Of a stretch of 64,000 bases of DNA, positions 53,830 through 64,000 are shown piece after piece. Made by a program: the position numbers and the translations under genes. Origin of the DNA: Acanthacorydalis orientalis (Eukaryota; Arthropoda; Insecta; Megaloptera; Corydalidae); assembly GCA_034766995.1 (NCBI GenBank), contig CM068315.1:46066162-46130161 (forward strand). The letters run 5' to 3'. The notes beneath the pieces were generated by a model. The model was given only the letters and a program-made list of their open reading frames with translations. It did not search any database and was not told where the DNA came from. Within the stretch, counting starts at the first letter, position 1. Each line of letters begins with the position of its first letter.

Positions 53830-54400
53830 GTACAATGTTCACGTAAGTCATCTCTCGCCTACAGAATATTTTAGATCTGTTTCAAGCCATGCAATCAGTT
53901 TATCATTTTATAGTACCACTTAAGAACGTTACTCGATTCAGGATTTTATATACGACTCATGAAACTAGCTATGAATTTCATGCCTAGTGTGTATTTAATA
54001 AACAATTAAATAAATCATCTGATTAAAGGATTTAAAGTGTATATTAAACGAAAATTCCTATAGATTGGACTATATAAAACACACCAAAAGAGTCCACAAT
54101 CGGACTTAAAAATATGTTCGACTTAGCATTCTTTTATTTCATTACAGAACTTTGAACGTTATGTTACAGAACTATAATTTTATTTGGCATACTCGTATTC
54201 ATTGTAGCATACACAAGATCATATATCATTTGCGTTGTTTCTCATAATGCCGAGGGCGTATTCCGAAGTGTCAATCGTAAATATGGTTAGAGGTGATAAT
54301 AATTTATGCCCGAATTTGTATATACGTTGGACGAAGAGCCTGCTTGCCTGCTCTGTAACGGTTTTATACCGTAACTAATAGGATGCATTTTTAACATTTT
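53830..54400. other. mildly GC-richer stretch, function unknown
   Basis: Higher complexity than its flanks, especially 54170-54370 (GCCGAGGGCGTATTCCG, then GCCTGCTTGCCTGCTCTG). No frame or element is recognised. Confidence 0.3.
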
Positions 54401-55069
54401 TGTCTTACCAGAAAATGTAATAAATTTGTTATGTATTATTGACATCTTAAGTGATAATTTTAATATCAAAGTATACAAATATTTAAACAGCAAAATTCTA
54501 ATTATTAATCGAATATAGAATAGTTCCTTGTTGATGAAAATCTAATAAAATATAAAACGAATAATTATTTATATTCTTATTAAAATTTTAAAAAAATATT
54601 CTTTTAATAAAAAAAAGTATTTATATTAAAATTCATATATTTCCAATTACTTATACTCTTGATAATCGGGTTAAAATTTCTGAATTATATGAAAATATTT
54701 CACAGAAAAATTTTAAAGCGCACTTGTAGAAACATAGATCAAATCAGAAGAAAATTATTATATGAATAGATTTACATTTTTGTAAATAGCATACAAATAA
54801 ATAACTAATATAAAAAATTTAAAATTGTATAAAAATATAGTGTTTTTAAAAGAACAGCTCTTTTAAATTAATAATTATTAATTTATTTTGTAATACAAAT
54901 ATTTTTGGTATTATAATAGGTTCTGCTAGGATATATAGTTTTTTTATATAATTTCAATCATTTACTGGTTTATACTTCAAAATCTTATATAAAATATTTT
55001 GTATTTCTAAAAATACATTCAATTTTATAAGACAATATTATCAGAATGAATCTTTAATTGCATCTAAAT
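54401..55069. other. AT-rich intergenic DNA
   Basis: Nothing is recognised in this stretch. Confidence 0.5.
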
Positions 55070-55500
55070 GCGTCCATTGTTTTCGTAACACCTAACCTTG
55101 ACAACAAAAAAATGAAGATTAAGAACAAAAAGACACCATGATCCTGATTAACATTATACAAGGACGAATACATATTATCTATTGTCCAAAGTTGTTATTA
55201 TCCGTTCGTGATATACATAATTTTACACATCAAAATGAGCCATTTTGCTTCCCACATGCTGAAGAACATTAAAATTAGATCACCTTTCAATAATAAAACA
55301 CGAAACGTATTATTACAGACGAAACTGTTTTGTGTTGCCCTTGAAACGAACATCTTGTGGGAGGATTACCGGCCGGCAATAAATATATTTTACTTGATAT
55401 ATATGAATCAACATTGAACTTGGAGCATATGGTCGAATTGTATTCCTATTGCTTTGTTACAGGTGGCAAAATTAAACGAACGATACCCATAAACAATACG
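55070..55500. other. higher-complexity island, function unknown
   Basis: Contains a CCGGCCGG palindrome near 55370 and two overlapping short plus-strand open frames (55208-55417 and 55357-55554) without known motifs. TTGCTTTGTTACAG near 55463 resembles a splice acceptor. It may be regulatory or a non-coding exon. Confidence 0.3.
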
Positions 55501-55612
55501 AAATTATATAATAATATAATGTTCTATTATATAATGTTCAAAATACATTTTTAATTTTTTTTAACTACGCAATAAATCGCAACAAATTATATATTATATA
55601 CATGTATGTATA

Positions 55613-55648
<36 letters not shown>

Positions 55649-55650
<2 letters not shown>

Positions 55651-55775
55651 GATTCAAGTTACACTTCCAGATAAAATTATTTAATAACAACTCAACAATC
55701 AAAAAAAAATCATTTTATTTTTTAGTTTTTGCGTTGTTTTTTAATACTTTTATCTCGAATCGTACATTGAATCAC
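55649..55775. mobile_element. MITE, copy 3, internally shortened
   Basis: 127 bp. Ends: GTGATTCAAGTTACACTTCC on the left; the reverse complement of the right end is GTGATTCAATGTACGATTCG. A (TA)n array at 55617-55647 lies on the left. The middle part seen in copies 1 and 2 is largely missing. Confidence 0.75.
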
Positions 55776-56805
55776 TCTACATATATTAGACATGATACAA
55801 AGGAGTGTTATTTAATGTTATTTTTTCCTTTCTGGATATATTTATCTTTTTCATGAAATAAACATGTATAGCAAAACATTTTTTTTAATAAAATAAATAA
55901 GATATTGAAATAAAATTGGATACCCTTTTGCACTTTTTTAATTTAACAGTCTCCTTAGTTTGACAATAGAAATGAAATTAATAGGCAACACTATATAAAT
56001 TTAATAAGGAACTAGAAATATAAAATTCATTACAAATTAATCACTTAAAATAAATCTTAGTTCGTTAATTACAACAAAGTTATTTCATTTAATTATCAAA
56101 TAGTATATGAAAAATATTTTATTTGTTTATATTTTTAAATTAATATTTTTATTAATCGCATCTTTAAAAAAAAATTATAGCGTTCGAAAATTTTATATAG
56201 ATATAAACATACATTACAACTGAGAAAAATATAATGTTACATTGATTAATATTTTAATATGAATTTTAATCGGAGAATAAAGTTCTTTGTTATATAACTA
56301 TTACTAAAAAGAATGAAATGTATTTATAAAATATTAATAAATAGTAAAAAGACAAATAATTCAATCTAATAAAAAATTCTGACCGAGAAGTTAGTGTAAA
56401 GTTAAATAATAAAAATAATATCTGAAAGAAACTTATTTTCTATAAGTTATTATACGAGTACTGTAAAAGTTTTAATTTGTTTCGTTAAATTTTTTTTTAT
56501 ATACAATAAATTTAAATTAATATTCCAAGCAGCGTTCATTAAATATGAATAAATAGTTTATTAAAATTATATAGTAATTATTTGTAAAAGATAAAACGTT
56601 TTACTAAAAAATATATATGAAATATATAAAGAACAGTTAACTTTTTAATATATATTATATTAATTTAATTTTCTTATAAAGTAAAAGTTCTTACTATGTA
56701 GTTATTTTATTCTTTATCAATATTTCACTTTTCAATAATATTGTCTATTGGATATTTTTGATATATTTTCATATAATAATGTATTTAGATATCAAATTAA
56801 ATATA
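55776..56805. other. AT-rich intergenic DNA
   Basis: Very low G+C; nothing is recognised. Confidence 0.5.
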
Positions 56806-57358
56806 TTAGGTTGGTAGAAAAATAATTACGGTTTATGACCCTTAAATCCATATAAATTATTAATTTAAATGGTTTTAAGTGGTTCAGAAATGTTAGATGA
56901 CTAACGCCTTACTTTTGTGCAAGCTCTCGAATTGTTGTGTGTGGTTCTGATTCAATTAACGTCTTCAGTTGGTCGTTATGAACTGAAGATGGTCGCCTGA
57001 GACCTTCTTCATCTTCAAGGCTTTCGTCCTCAGTACGAAATTTTTGGAACCACCATTGCACCGTACGTTTCTTCACAGTACCCACACTAAAAATAATGTT
57101 TAGTTTATGAGCAATTTCTGCTGCTTTACTGTCTGTTTTGAACTCATACAAAAAATGCTCTGATTTGCTTCTTTTCCATCTTTAATTCAATATCTCAATT
57201 TAAAGTAAAATTAATAATAAAACTAAAATCGATGTTACCAAAATACAGACCGAAAAATATAATATTATCATGAATACAATGCAATGACATTTTCATTGAA
57301 AAAAATTAAGGTTAGAATTCAGAAAATAAATCCCGCAACTATTTTCCCACTAACCTAA
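56806..57358 (-). mobile_element. deletion-derivative mariner family, copy 3, with both ends
   Basis: 553 bp with both inverted repeats: TTAGGTTGGTAGAAAAATAA at the left and, as reverse complement, TTAGGTTAGTGGGAAAATAG at the right. TA lies on both sides (56804-56805 and 57359-57360). It is the best preserved of the three copies and defines the family: both ends plus an N-terminal transposase fragment, without the catalytic region. Confidence 0.92.
56909..57151 (-). pseudogene. mariner transposase N-terminal domain, truncated
   Basis: Eighty codons beginning LYEFKTDSKAAEIAHKLN (no ATG at this point), continuing VKKRTVQWWFQKFRTEDESL, then EDEEGLRRPSSVHNDQLKTL and ending TIRELAQK. It is the DNA-binding helix-turn-helix part. 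If expressed it might bind mariner ends, but no start codon or promoter is evident. Confidence 0.85.
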
Positions 57359-58111
57359 TATTATACAAAATGTAATTATTATTATTAATTAGAAAGAACA
57401 GTAATTACGCTATTCAATTAAGTATACTTATTTATTATGTATTAAAAATATAATTTTGATCATTAAATTTTAATTTTAATACTGTAAAAAGAATGGATAT
57501 ATACCGGAAATTAATAGAAAATTATATTAAAATATATACTAATATTATTTCTTATTACTTGTATATAAGTATTTTTAACAAATTATATGTGGGGCTGGAT
57601 ATTAAAAATATTTTTTTTTTTGTTTTATTGAATTATATAGAATTGTGTTTATAAAAAGTATCTACATTTTTATTAATAAATTGCTTACTGATTCTACAAA
57701 ACGGAAAAAATCCTGATTGATCATTTATGGTGTTATTTTTATGCATTTAGAAGACGACGCCATATGAATGTACTGAGACAAATTGTCTATAGTTCTAAGT
57801 TTTATTTATAAATTCTAATATATTAATTAATATACTTTTTTTAGAAAAAAGGATATTTGAGATAGTTTTTACATATATATATATATATGATCAAAGTTTA
57901 TATGAGTTAAAACTATCATTTCAAACTACTAATAATTTATAGAAATCTTTTTGTTTACTATTCGTTTGTAGTAAAGAATATAATTCATTTAACTGATAAT
58001 ATTCCCTTATTATTAAGTAGGCATTCAGTTTATTTTTTAACCTCATCTTATTTTATTTACGATAAACTTATTTTACTAACATAAAACTTAGAGAACGAGC
58101 AATAATTAATT

Positions 58112-58146
<35 letters not shown>

Positions 58147-58156
58147 GTCATTCATG

Positions 58157-58187
<31 letters not shown>

Positions 58188-58339
58188 GTCATTCATGTAT
58201 ATATATATATATATATATATACATTTGTCAACTATATTCCATACTATTTACATTATTGTGAACTGCACTAATTTAGAAATGTAAGAATAATTTGTAAAAG
58301 TATGATTGTAAATGAATGATTGGTGTAGGGTATATTTAT
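57359..58339. other. AT-rich intergenic DNA with (TA)n
   Basis: TA run at 57872-57889 and a duplicated (TA)n block at 58111-58220. No gene is recognised. Confidence 0.5.
58111..58220. repeat. (TA)n block with a direct duplication
   Basis: The segment TGTATATATGTCATTCATGT occurs twice, about 60 bp apart, each time between TA runs, so one (TA)n-plus-linker unit was duplicated. Confidence 0.85.
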
Positions 58340-58765
58340 ATCGTGAAAAGTTATCCAGCGATTTAATCCTGGAATGAAGTGAAAACATTGTCGTTGAATG
58401 ACGAACACAAAGAGATGTTAGTTACAAAACGCGGGCTAAGGCATGTTAACACGCTCGACCGAATCAATTAACTCCACACATACGAGACAATATAAATCAC
58501 GTATTCTTTAATAAATAAGTCAAGTAAAAACGTTGTTCATATTTAACAGAACACGCATGAAACAGTCATGTTTAAGTCCCATAAACCATTACTCACAAGC
58601 ACGGACCACCTCTAAAATATAAGGTTACCAAAAGCTATTAATATGTCCGATACACTTGCCGATAACGTGTTGTAGAGACAAACCTCGTGACACGAGGGGA
58701 GGAATTTTAATCAACCCATAAATGACTTATTGTTTCTAACCATTTACGTTCGTTTCGAATATGAA
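58340..58765. other. higher-complexity island with a small palindrome
   Basis: GC-richer than its flanks. It contains the perfect inverted repeat CCTCGTGACACGAGG at 58683-58697 and a TTACGTCATGG motif near 58770. No frame or element is recognised; regulatory DNA is possible. Confidence 0.3.
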
Positions 58766-59209
58766 GTTAGTTACGTCATGGTGTATATATATATATATAT
58801 ATTATTTAAATTCCTGTTTTTGTAACGACATGTTCCTCATTTTATTTTTTGCTGTACTTTACATTTTTAAAGTCTTATATGTGCCGGTAACTATGACAGT
58901 GGACTAAGTCATATATTTTTCGTATTGAGATAAAAAATATTAATTAAAAAATATTTTTCCATTATGTAACAAAATATTTCGCAAAGTACTCGTACTTACT
59001 GTTATAATGTAAATCTTTTATGTCATTATGAATTTCTACAAGTATCGTAAAAAATATGTGTTTTTTAATACTTCATATGCTTTAGACTATTTTCAAAATT
59101 ATTCAAACATCTTAAAAATAATTTATAACAAAAACATTTCAGTTTTATTCAAAAAAGGAAGTTATAAACAATAGTATTCACTTACAATTTATAATTATAA
59201 TCATGTTAC

Positions 59210-59557
59210 TTAATTTAGAATAATACTAGAGATTTCTTCTTCTTCAATACCGGTATTCTTTTTGTGATTTTTTGAGAGTAAAAAAATATTCATGGCAAAT
59301 TGACGGAATGTACAGTAACAAATCCATTATATATCCTTATAGTTTTCCTTTATAAGTGATGGGATATTCGCATAAAGTGGAAATAATTGAATTTTTCTGT
59401 ATATTTTTAGCCTTTCTTTTTTGAGCGAATGATCTAAAATCGGAAATTCTGTTCTTTCATCTAAAGATGTTTTATAAAACATCTGATAAAGGGCATCTTT
59501 TAGAAATCTGATTCATTTTATTTTCAACCAATAAACAGATTCTCTCTTAATATTTTT
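59210..59557 (-). pseudogene. decayed transposase-like coding region
   Basis: A single minus-strand frame of about 116 codons has only two stops (after VYWLKIK and after KENYKDI), although stops are frequent in DNA this AT-rich. Motifs in order: ESVYWLKIK; FYKTSLDERTEFPILD; LFPLYANIPSLIKENYKDI; WICYCTFRQFAM; a final acidic stretch EEEE. The pattern (K-W-hydrophobic, then YKxSL, then PLYxxIPxxxxKxxDI) resembles the C-terminal part of transposase-like proteins seen in aphid and hymenopteran genomes. I cannot name the superfamily with certainty. Confidence 0.5.
59465..59484. repeat. perfect 20-bp palindrome
   Basis: AGATGTTTTATAAAACATCT inside the decayed transposase-like frame; it may be chance. 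Confidence 0.4.
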
Positions 59558-59764
59558 TGTTCTCTTTGTAATTTATTTCTCTAGAGATTTTTTTTCCAAT
59601 AGCAATATAATTGTTCGTTTAAAAGCTTTAAGCAAAGAAGTTGACTTAACTTAAGGGTTATTCACCCTGAAAGTATTGTAGTTTTATACAAAAATCAGAT
59701 GGGCACATGCATTTTTCCAGAAAAACAAATTCTATCGAAAAGTAAGTGACTTAGTCCACTATCA

Positions 59765-60365
59765 AAATAAACAAAAACAGAATTATGTTTACCAACCAAC
59801 TTTGCAAGGTCATTAAACGGTACATTTTTTAAATTTTTTTCTAAGTTCTTCTAGATTATTAAATTATAAATAATTGTAATATAAAATAAATCATAAAATC
59901 ATTTGACTTAGAACGGCTTGAATGGCTTATATAATTAAAGTTCAAGTCATAAAAATTGAGAATAATAAGATCTCGTGTCAACTACATTATTTTCTCTTCA
60001 TTTATATAGGCATAAACACATTTATTTAGAATTTTAATTACAGTAGTTTTAGTTGAAGCATTTTAGTGATGTTCAGATGCAGTTACAAACAGTCTTACAT
60101 CTATTAAAATACATTAAAATGGAAACATGTAAGTATACTCTAAATTATAAAAAATATAACGCAAACAAGCTCTAGTCAATACATAAATTTTTAAATATAG
60201 TCAAATGAGATACTTGTATAAAACTTCGCAAATAGTAATCGCCTAGGGAGGAGTCACTTTCTTTCAAACTTATTTATCTAAGCCAGCAATCAAATTAGAT
60301 GGGTTTGTAAAACTGTAAATGAAAAAAAATTAATATTTAGGCATGTTATCCATTGTCTATTCGTG
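59765..60365. other. AT-rich intergenic DNA
   Basis: Nothing is recognised. Confidence 0.5.
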
Positions 60366-60660
60366 TTTAAAATATTGTCATTTGGCATCGACTCGAAAAA
60401 GATTCATCTCTACTTGACTGCCGGGCTATCCTCTCGTTCAATCCACAGTACTCGGTCTTGTTTAGTTCGTGATGTGTCAGCCAAGGTATCGAGCGTGTTT
60501 GTTTTAAAAGCATACGCGGGAACCTCCCACGCATCACTGTTCTGTTGTGGGTACACTTCTTCATCGCTGTTTACATCTATTCACTGCACAATTCAAGTGC
60601 TTGGGACTGTGGACGCGAGATTTTATGGAAATACATAAGAGGATATGCTACTTGAACTCT
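60366..60660. other. GC-rich island, possible untranslated exon
   Basis: About 290 bp with normal base balance and many CG dinucleotides, sharply bounded. Open frames exist on both strands (60363-60638 plus, 60367-60564 minus) with no known domain. GCCAAGGTATCGAG on the plus strand contains a weak donor-like site. A promoter plus untranslated exon is the simplest guess. Confidence 0.35.
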
Positions 60661-61017
60661 ATTTTAAAAAATATATATCGGACAGGTTTTTCAAACAGTA
60701 CTTTTTTTAGAATGAATGTGATGAATAAAACCTTTTAAATATTTTAATTAGAGATACACGATCTGTTTTATATGAAGAAAGAAAAATTATATCATGAAAT
60801 TACGGATATCTTAATGTTTTTTTTTAAAAAAAATTAAGAACATTCACAACTCCTAAGAAACAAAATCATACTTTCACAGTTAACTTAAAAACTCATAAAT
60901 AGTTAATAAACAATCTTAACTTTTTTAAATAATTAATTATTTTTAAATTTTATGACATACCGGGATGAATATAATAAATGAAAGAATGTAGACATCTTAA
61001 AATAATTATTTGTCAAT

Positions 61018-61050
61018 AATGTGTAATAAAATTACGATTTATTACACATT
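61018..61050. repeat. perfect 13-bp hairpin
   Basis: Left arm AATGTGTAATAAA, loop ATTACGA, right arm TTTATTACACATT. Confidence 0.55.
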
Positions 61051-61300
61051 TTCTGTGTACATAATTCTTAAAACTAATAAAGTAGGCAATATTTCTCCTA
61101 TTTAAAAATGCACCGTAAGGATGTTATAAACTACTCCATATTTATTTGTTTATTTTATTATTCTATAAATTTGAAAACTGATTTATTATATATCTAAATA
61201 ATATTTTAATATATAGCTTATTTGAATGACTATAAGAACTTATGAATGATATAAATTAAATAATAATGGACTGAAAATTTACAATTAATTAAAACTTTAA

Positions 61301-61351
<51 letters not shown>

Positions 61352-61729
61352 AGTTTTACACTTACGATTATTAATACTGAACCAAAAGAGGATAATTCAG
61401 TTCAGGAAAATTATTTCAAAGAGAAATAAGGACAATATAAGAAGAAAGGAGTACTAAATCTGATAATAAATCACAGTTTGTATTCATTGTACTGTTTCAT
61501 TAATGAAAATCTTCTAAAATAACGTCTTACAATAATTCATATCATCTCTAGATGAATATATAATTAACTTAATATTTATTTATTAAAACAATCCAATTTA
61601 TATAAAGCTATGTAATCTTAAAATGTAAAAAATGCGCAAATATTTAACGTAATACATTTTTAAAATTAAAAAAAATTCTCTGTGTGTAATATCAAATGGT
61701 ATTTTTGTAAAAAATAGATATTATAGTTC

Positions 61730-61734
<5 letters not shown>

Positions 61735-61782
<48 letters not shown>

Positions 61783-61805
61783 TAGATAGATAGGTAGATA
61801 GATAA
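61735..61805. repeat. (TA)n followed by (GATA)n
   Basis: A TA run continues directly into GATAGATAGATAGGTAGATAG, a tetranucleotide microsatellite. Confidence 0.85.
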
Positions 61806-62301
61806 TATATAGTAGAAATAAATAGTAGAATATATTTTCAAAGCATGTTTCCAGCATGCAAATTATTTTAGTATTAATTCTAATGTATGACATTTTTTAA
61901 TTGTCTTTTTAAATTTTTTTACGATTTTAAATCTTGTTACAATATTACCAAAAATTAAATATTATTTCCTTTATTTATTTATTTATTAATAAATAAATTT
62001 ATGAAATAAATTATGTACAAATATTATTTTTTCTCTTTAATTAATGTTTTTAAAAATAAAATTTAAAATTAAAACTTATGTGAGTTTTGTACTCTTTAGA
62101 CAAAAATTATTTTTGTAGAATTTAATTAAATATAATTAATAAAATATCAAAATTATAAATAATATTTGTACCTTAAATAACTATCAATATCAAATCTATA
62201 AAATAAATAATAACAATCAATCCAAACATTTTACCAATTTTCGAATATGTATGGAATAAATGTTAACTTATTTATATCAAAAACATATTATAAAAAATGG
62301 A

Positions 62302-62338
<37 letters not shown>

Positions 62339-62530
62339 TATATTTAATGTAACTCAAATAAGGATCTATACATGTCATTAATGTATTAATGGTAAATGTT
62401 AATTTCGTATCTTACTATAAATAATCTATATAAGAAATTGATGATCTAATTCTCTAAGAAAATGTAATTATATTTACAAAAAATTATAACGAATTTTATT
62501 AGTATTAAGATTTTAAATTAACTCTGAGTC

Positions 62531-62676
62531 AATAATTTAAAAAATCCGCCCTCGACACGCCTCCATCAAAAGTAGCTATTTGTCAATGTTTAAGACATAT
62601 TTGAATGTAGCTATAACATTATTATTACTAATGTTTGTATTACAAATGTAATTATTGGCATGATAGAGTTAAACAG

Positions 62677-62713
<37 letters not shown>

Positions 62714-62960
62714 AATGTATATTTATATGTCTGCAATGTAAAAATTAGTTGAGAATTGTAACATTTTTTCCAGAAGTTAAATCTTGTGTCAATATTAGAC
62801 CACACAGCCTAATTTATTTGATGTTCTCTTACCTTTGTTAAACTGCCGACACGGGAACCACTCACAAAATATGCGGTGTTTATTACATATAATAGAATTA
62901 AGAGCACTTCGGTGCTAAAAATATACCCTCTGTACTAAAAGCATGCCGACAAAGAAACTG
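62531..62960. other. two small GC-richer patches with a stable stem-loop
   Basis: Patches at about 62545-62575 and 62830-62960. The second contains AGCACTTCGGTGCT (62903-62916), a perfect 5-bp stem closed by a TTCG tetraloop and followed by A-rich sequence. A (TA)n array lies between them at 62681-62710. No gene is recognised. Confidence 0.4.
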
Positions 62961-63933
<973 letters not shown>

Positions 63934-64000
63934 ATAGTTGAAAAGTACGAGTTGCCACGCGGTCCATCAGATAAGCAAATTGAATTGGAACATGAATTAC

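Larger units (their letters stand above)
58894..59764 (-). mobile_element. remnant of a non-mariner DNA transposon
   Basis: About 870 bp bounded by inverted repeats. The left begins TGACAGTGGACTAAGTCA (58894) and the reverse complement of the right begins TGATAGTGGACTAAGTCA (59764); 25 of the first 29 positions agree. The minus strand carries a decayed coding region at 59210-59557, plus a shorter segment near the right end (IEFVFLEKCMCPSDFCIKLQ) that recalls the GHxxxPxDxxFxxIE motif of a transposase-like family common in insects. The family assignment is inference, and the inverted repeats may be termini or a rearrangement. Confidence 0.5.
60661..62530. other. AT-rich intergenic DNA with (TA)n and a hairpin
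   Basis: A perfect 13-bp hairpin lies at 61018-61050. TA arrays lie at 61304-61346, 61735-61780 (followed by GATA repeats) and 62309-62336. No gene is recognised. Confidence 0.5.

Overview
This is a very AT-rich, gene-poor stretch of an animal nuclear genome. It is most likely from an insect, and probably from Hymenoptera. The main reason is one interrupted gene of the insect odorant-receptor family (7tm_6) on the minus strand (45785-49162). Its loop and transmembrane motifs (CIHHHWEVLKFISEIENLF, then YCWFGNE) fit hymenopteran receptors best. The mobile elements agree with this: several mariner lineages, an RTE-like retroelement of a type common in ant and bee genomes, MITEs and a Helitron-like pair. 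No bacterial-type operon, CRISPR array, rRNA or tRNA was recognised. The species cannot be named from the sequence alone.

Layout. 1-2206: intergenic DNA. 2207-3487: a full-length but inactivated mariner inside a (TA)n array. 6345-7320: a decayed non-LTR retrotransposon 3' fragment carrying two adjacent fold-back duplications. 14439-15297: an internally deleted mariner. 15343-15652 and 38461-38785: two copies of a Helitron-like repeat. 15985-16500: the largest higher-complexity island. 17619-17817, 45979-46167 and 55649-55775: three copies of one MITE. 18803-19465: a truncated mariner of another lineage. 33642-34165, 51828-52401 and 56806-57358: three copies of one deletion-derived mariner. 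35039-36000: a four-unit tandem repeat separated by (TA)n. 45785-49183: the odorant-receptor locus, with a MITE, a GA-rich tract and a dispersed repeat in its third intron. 58894-59764: remnant of a different DNA transposon bounded by inverted repeats. The rest is AT-rich intergenic DNA with at least 60 (TA)n microsatellites and about twenty short higher-GC islands with no gene I recognise.

How the parts relate. The only host gene candidate is the odorant receptor. Four exons join in phase with good splice sites and encode roughly 380 residues through TM6. The expected last exon (TM7 and tail) is present only as a damaged trace, so the locus is either a pseudogene or has a 3' exon I could not find. 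The strongest large-scale pattern is that TA-targeting elements (mariners and MITEs) abut or sit inside (TA)n arrays. No new biological system with a defended function was found; the best leads are genome-architecture observations and the unexplained islands.
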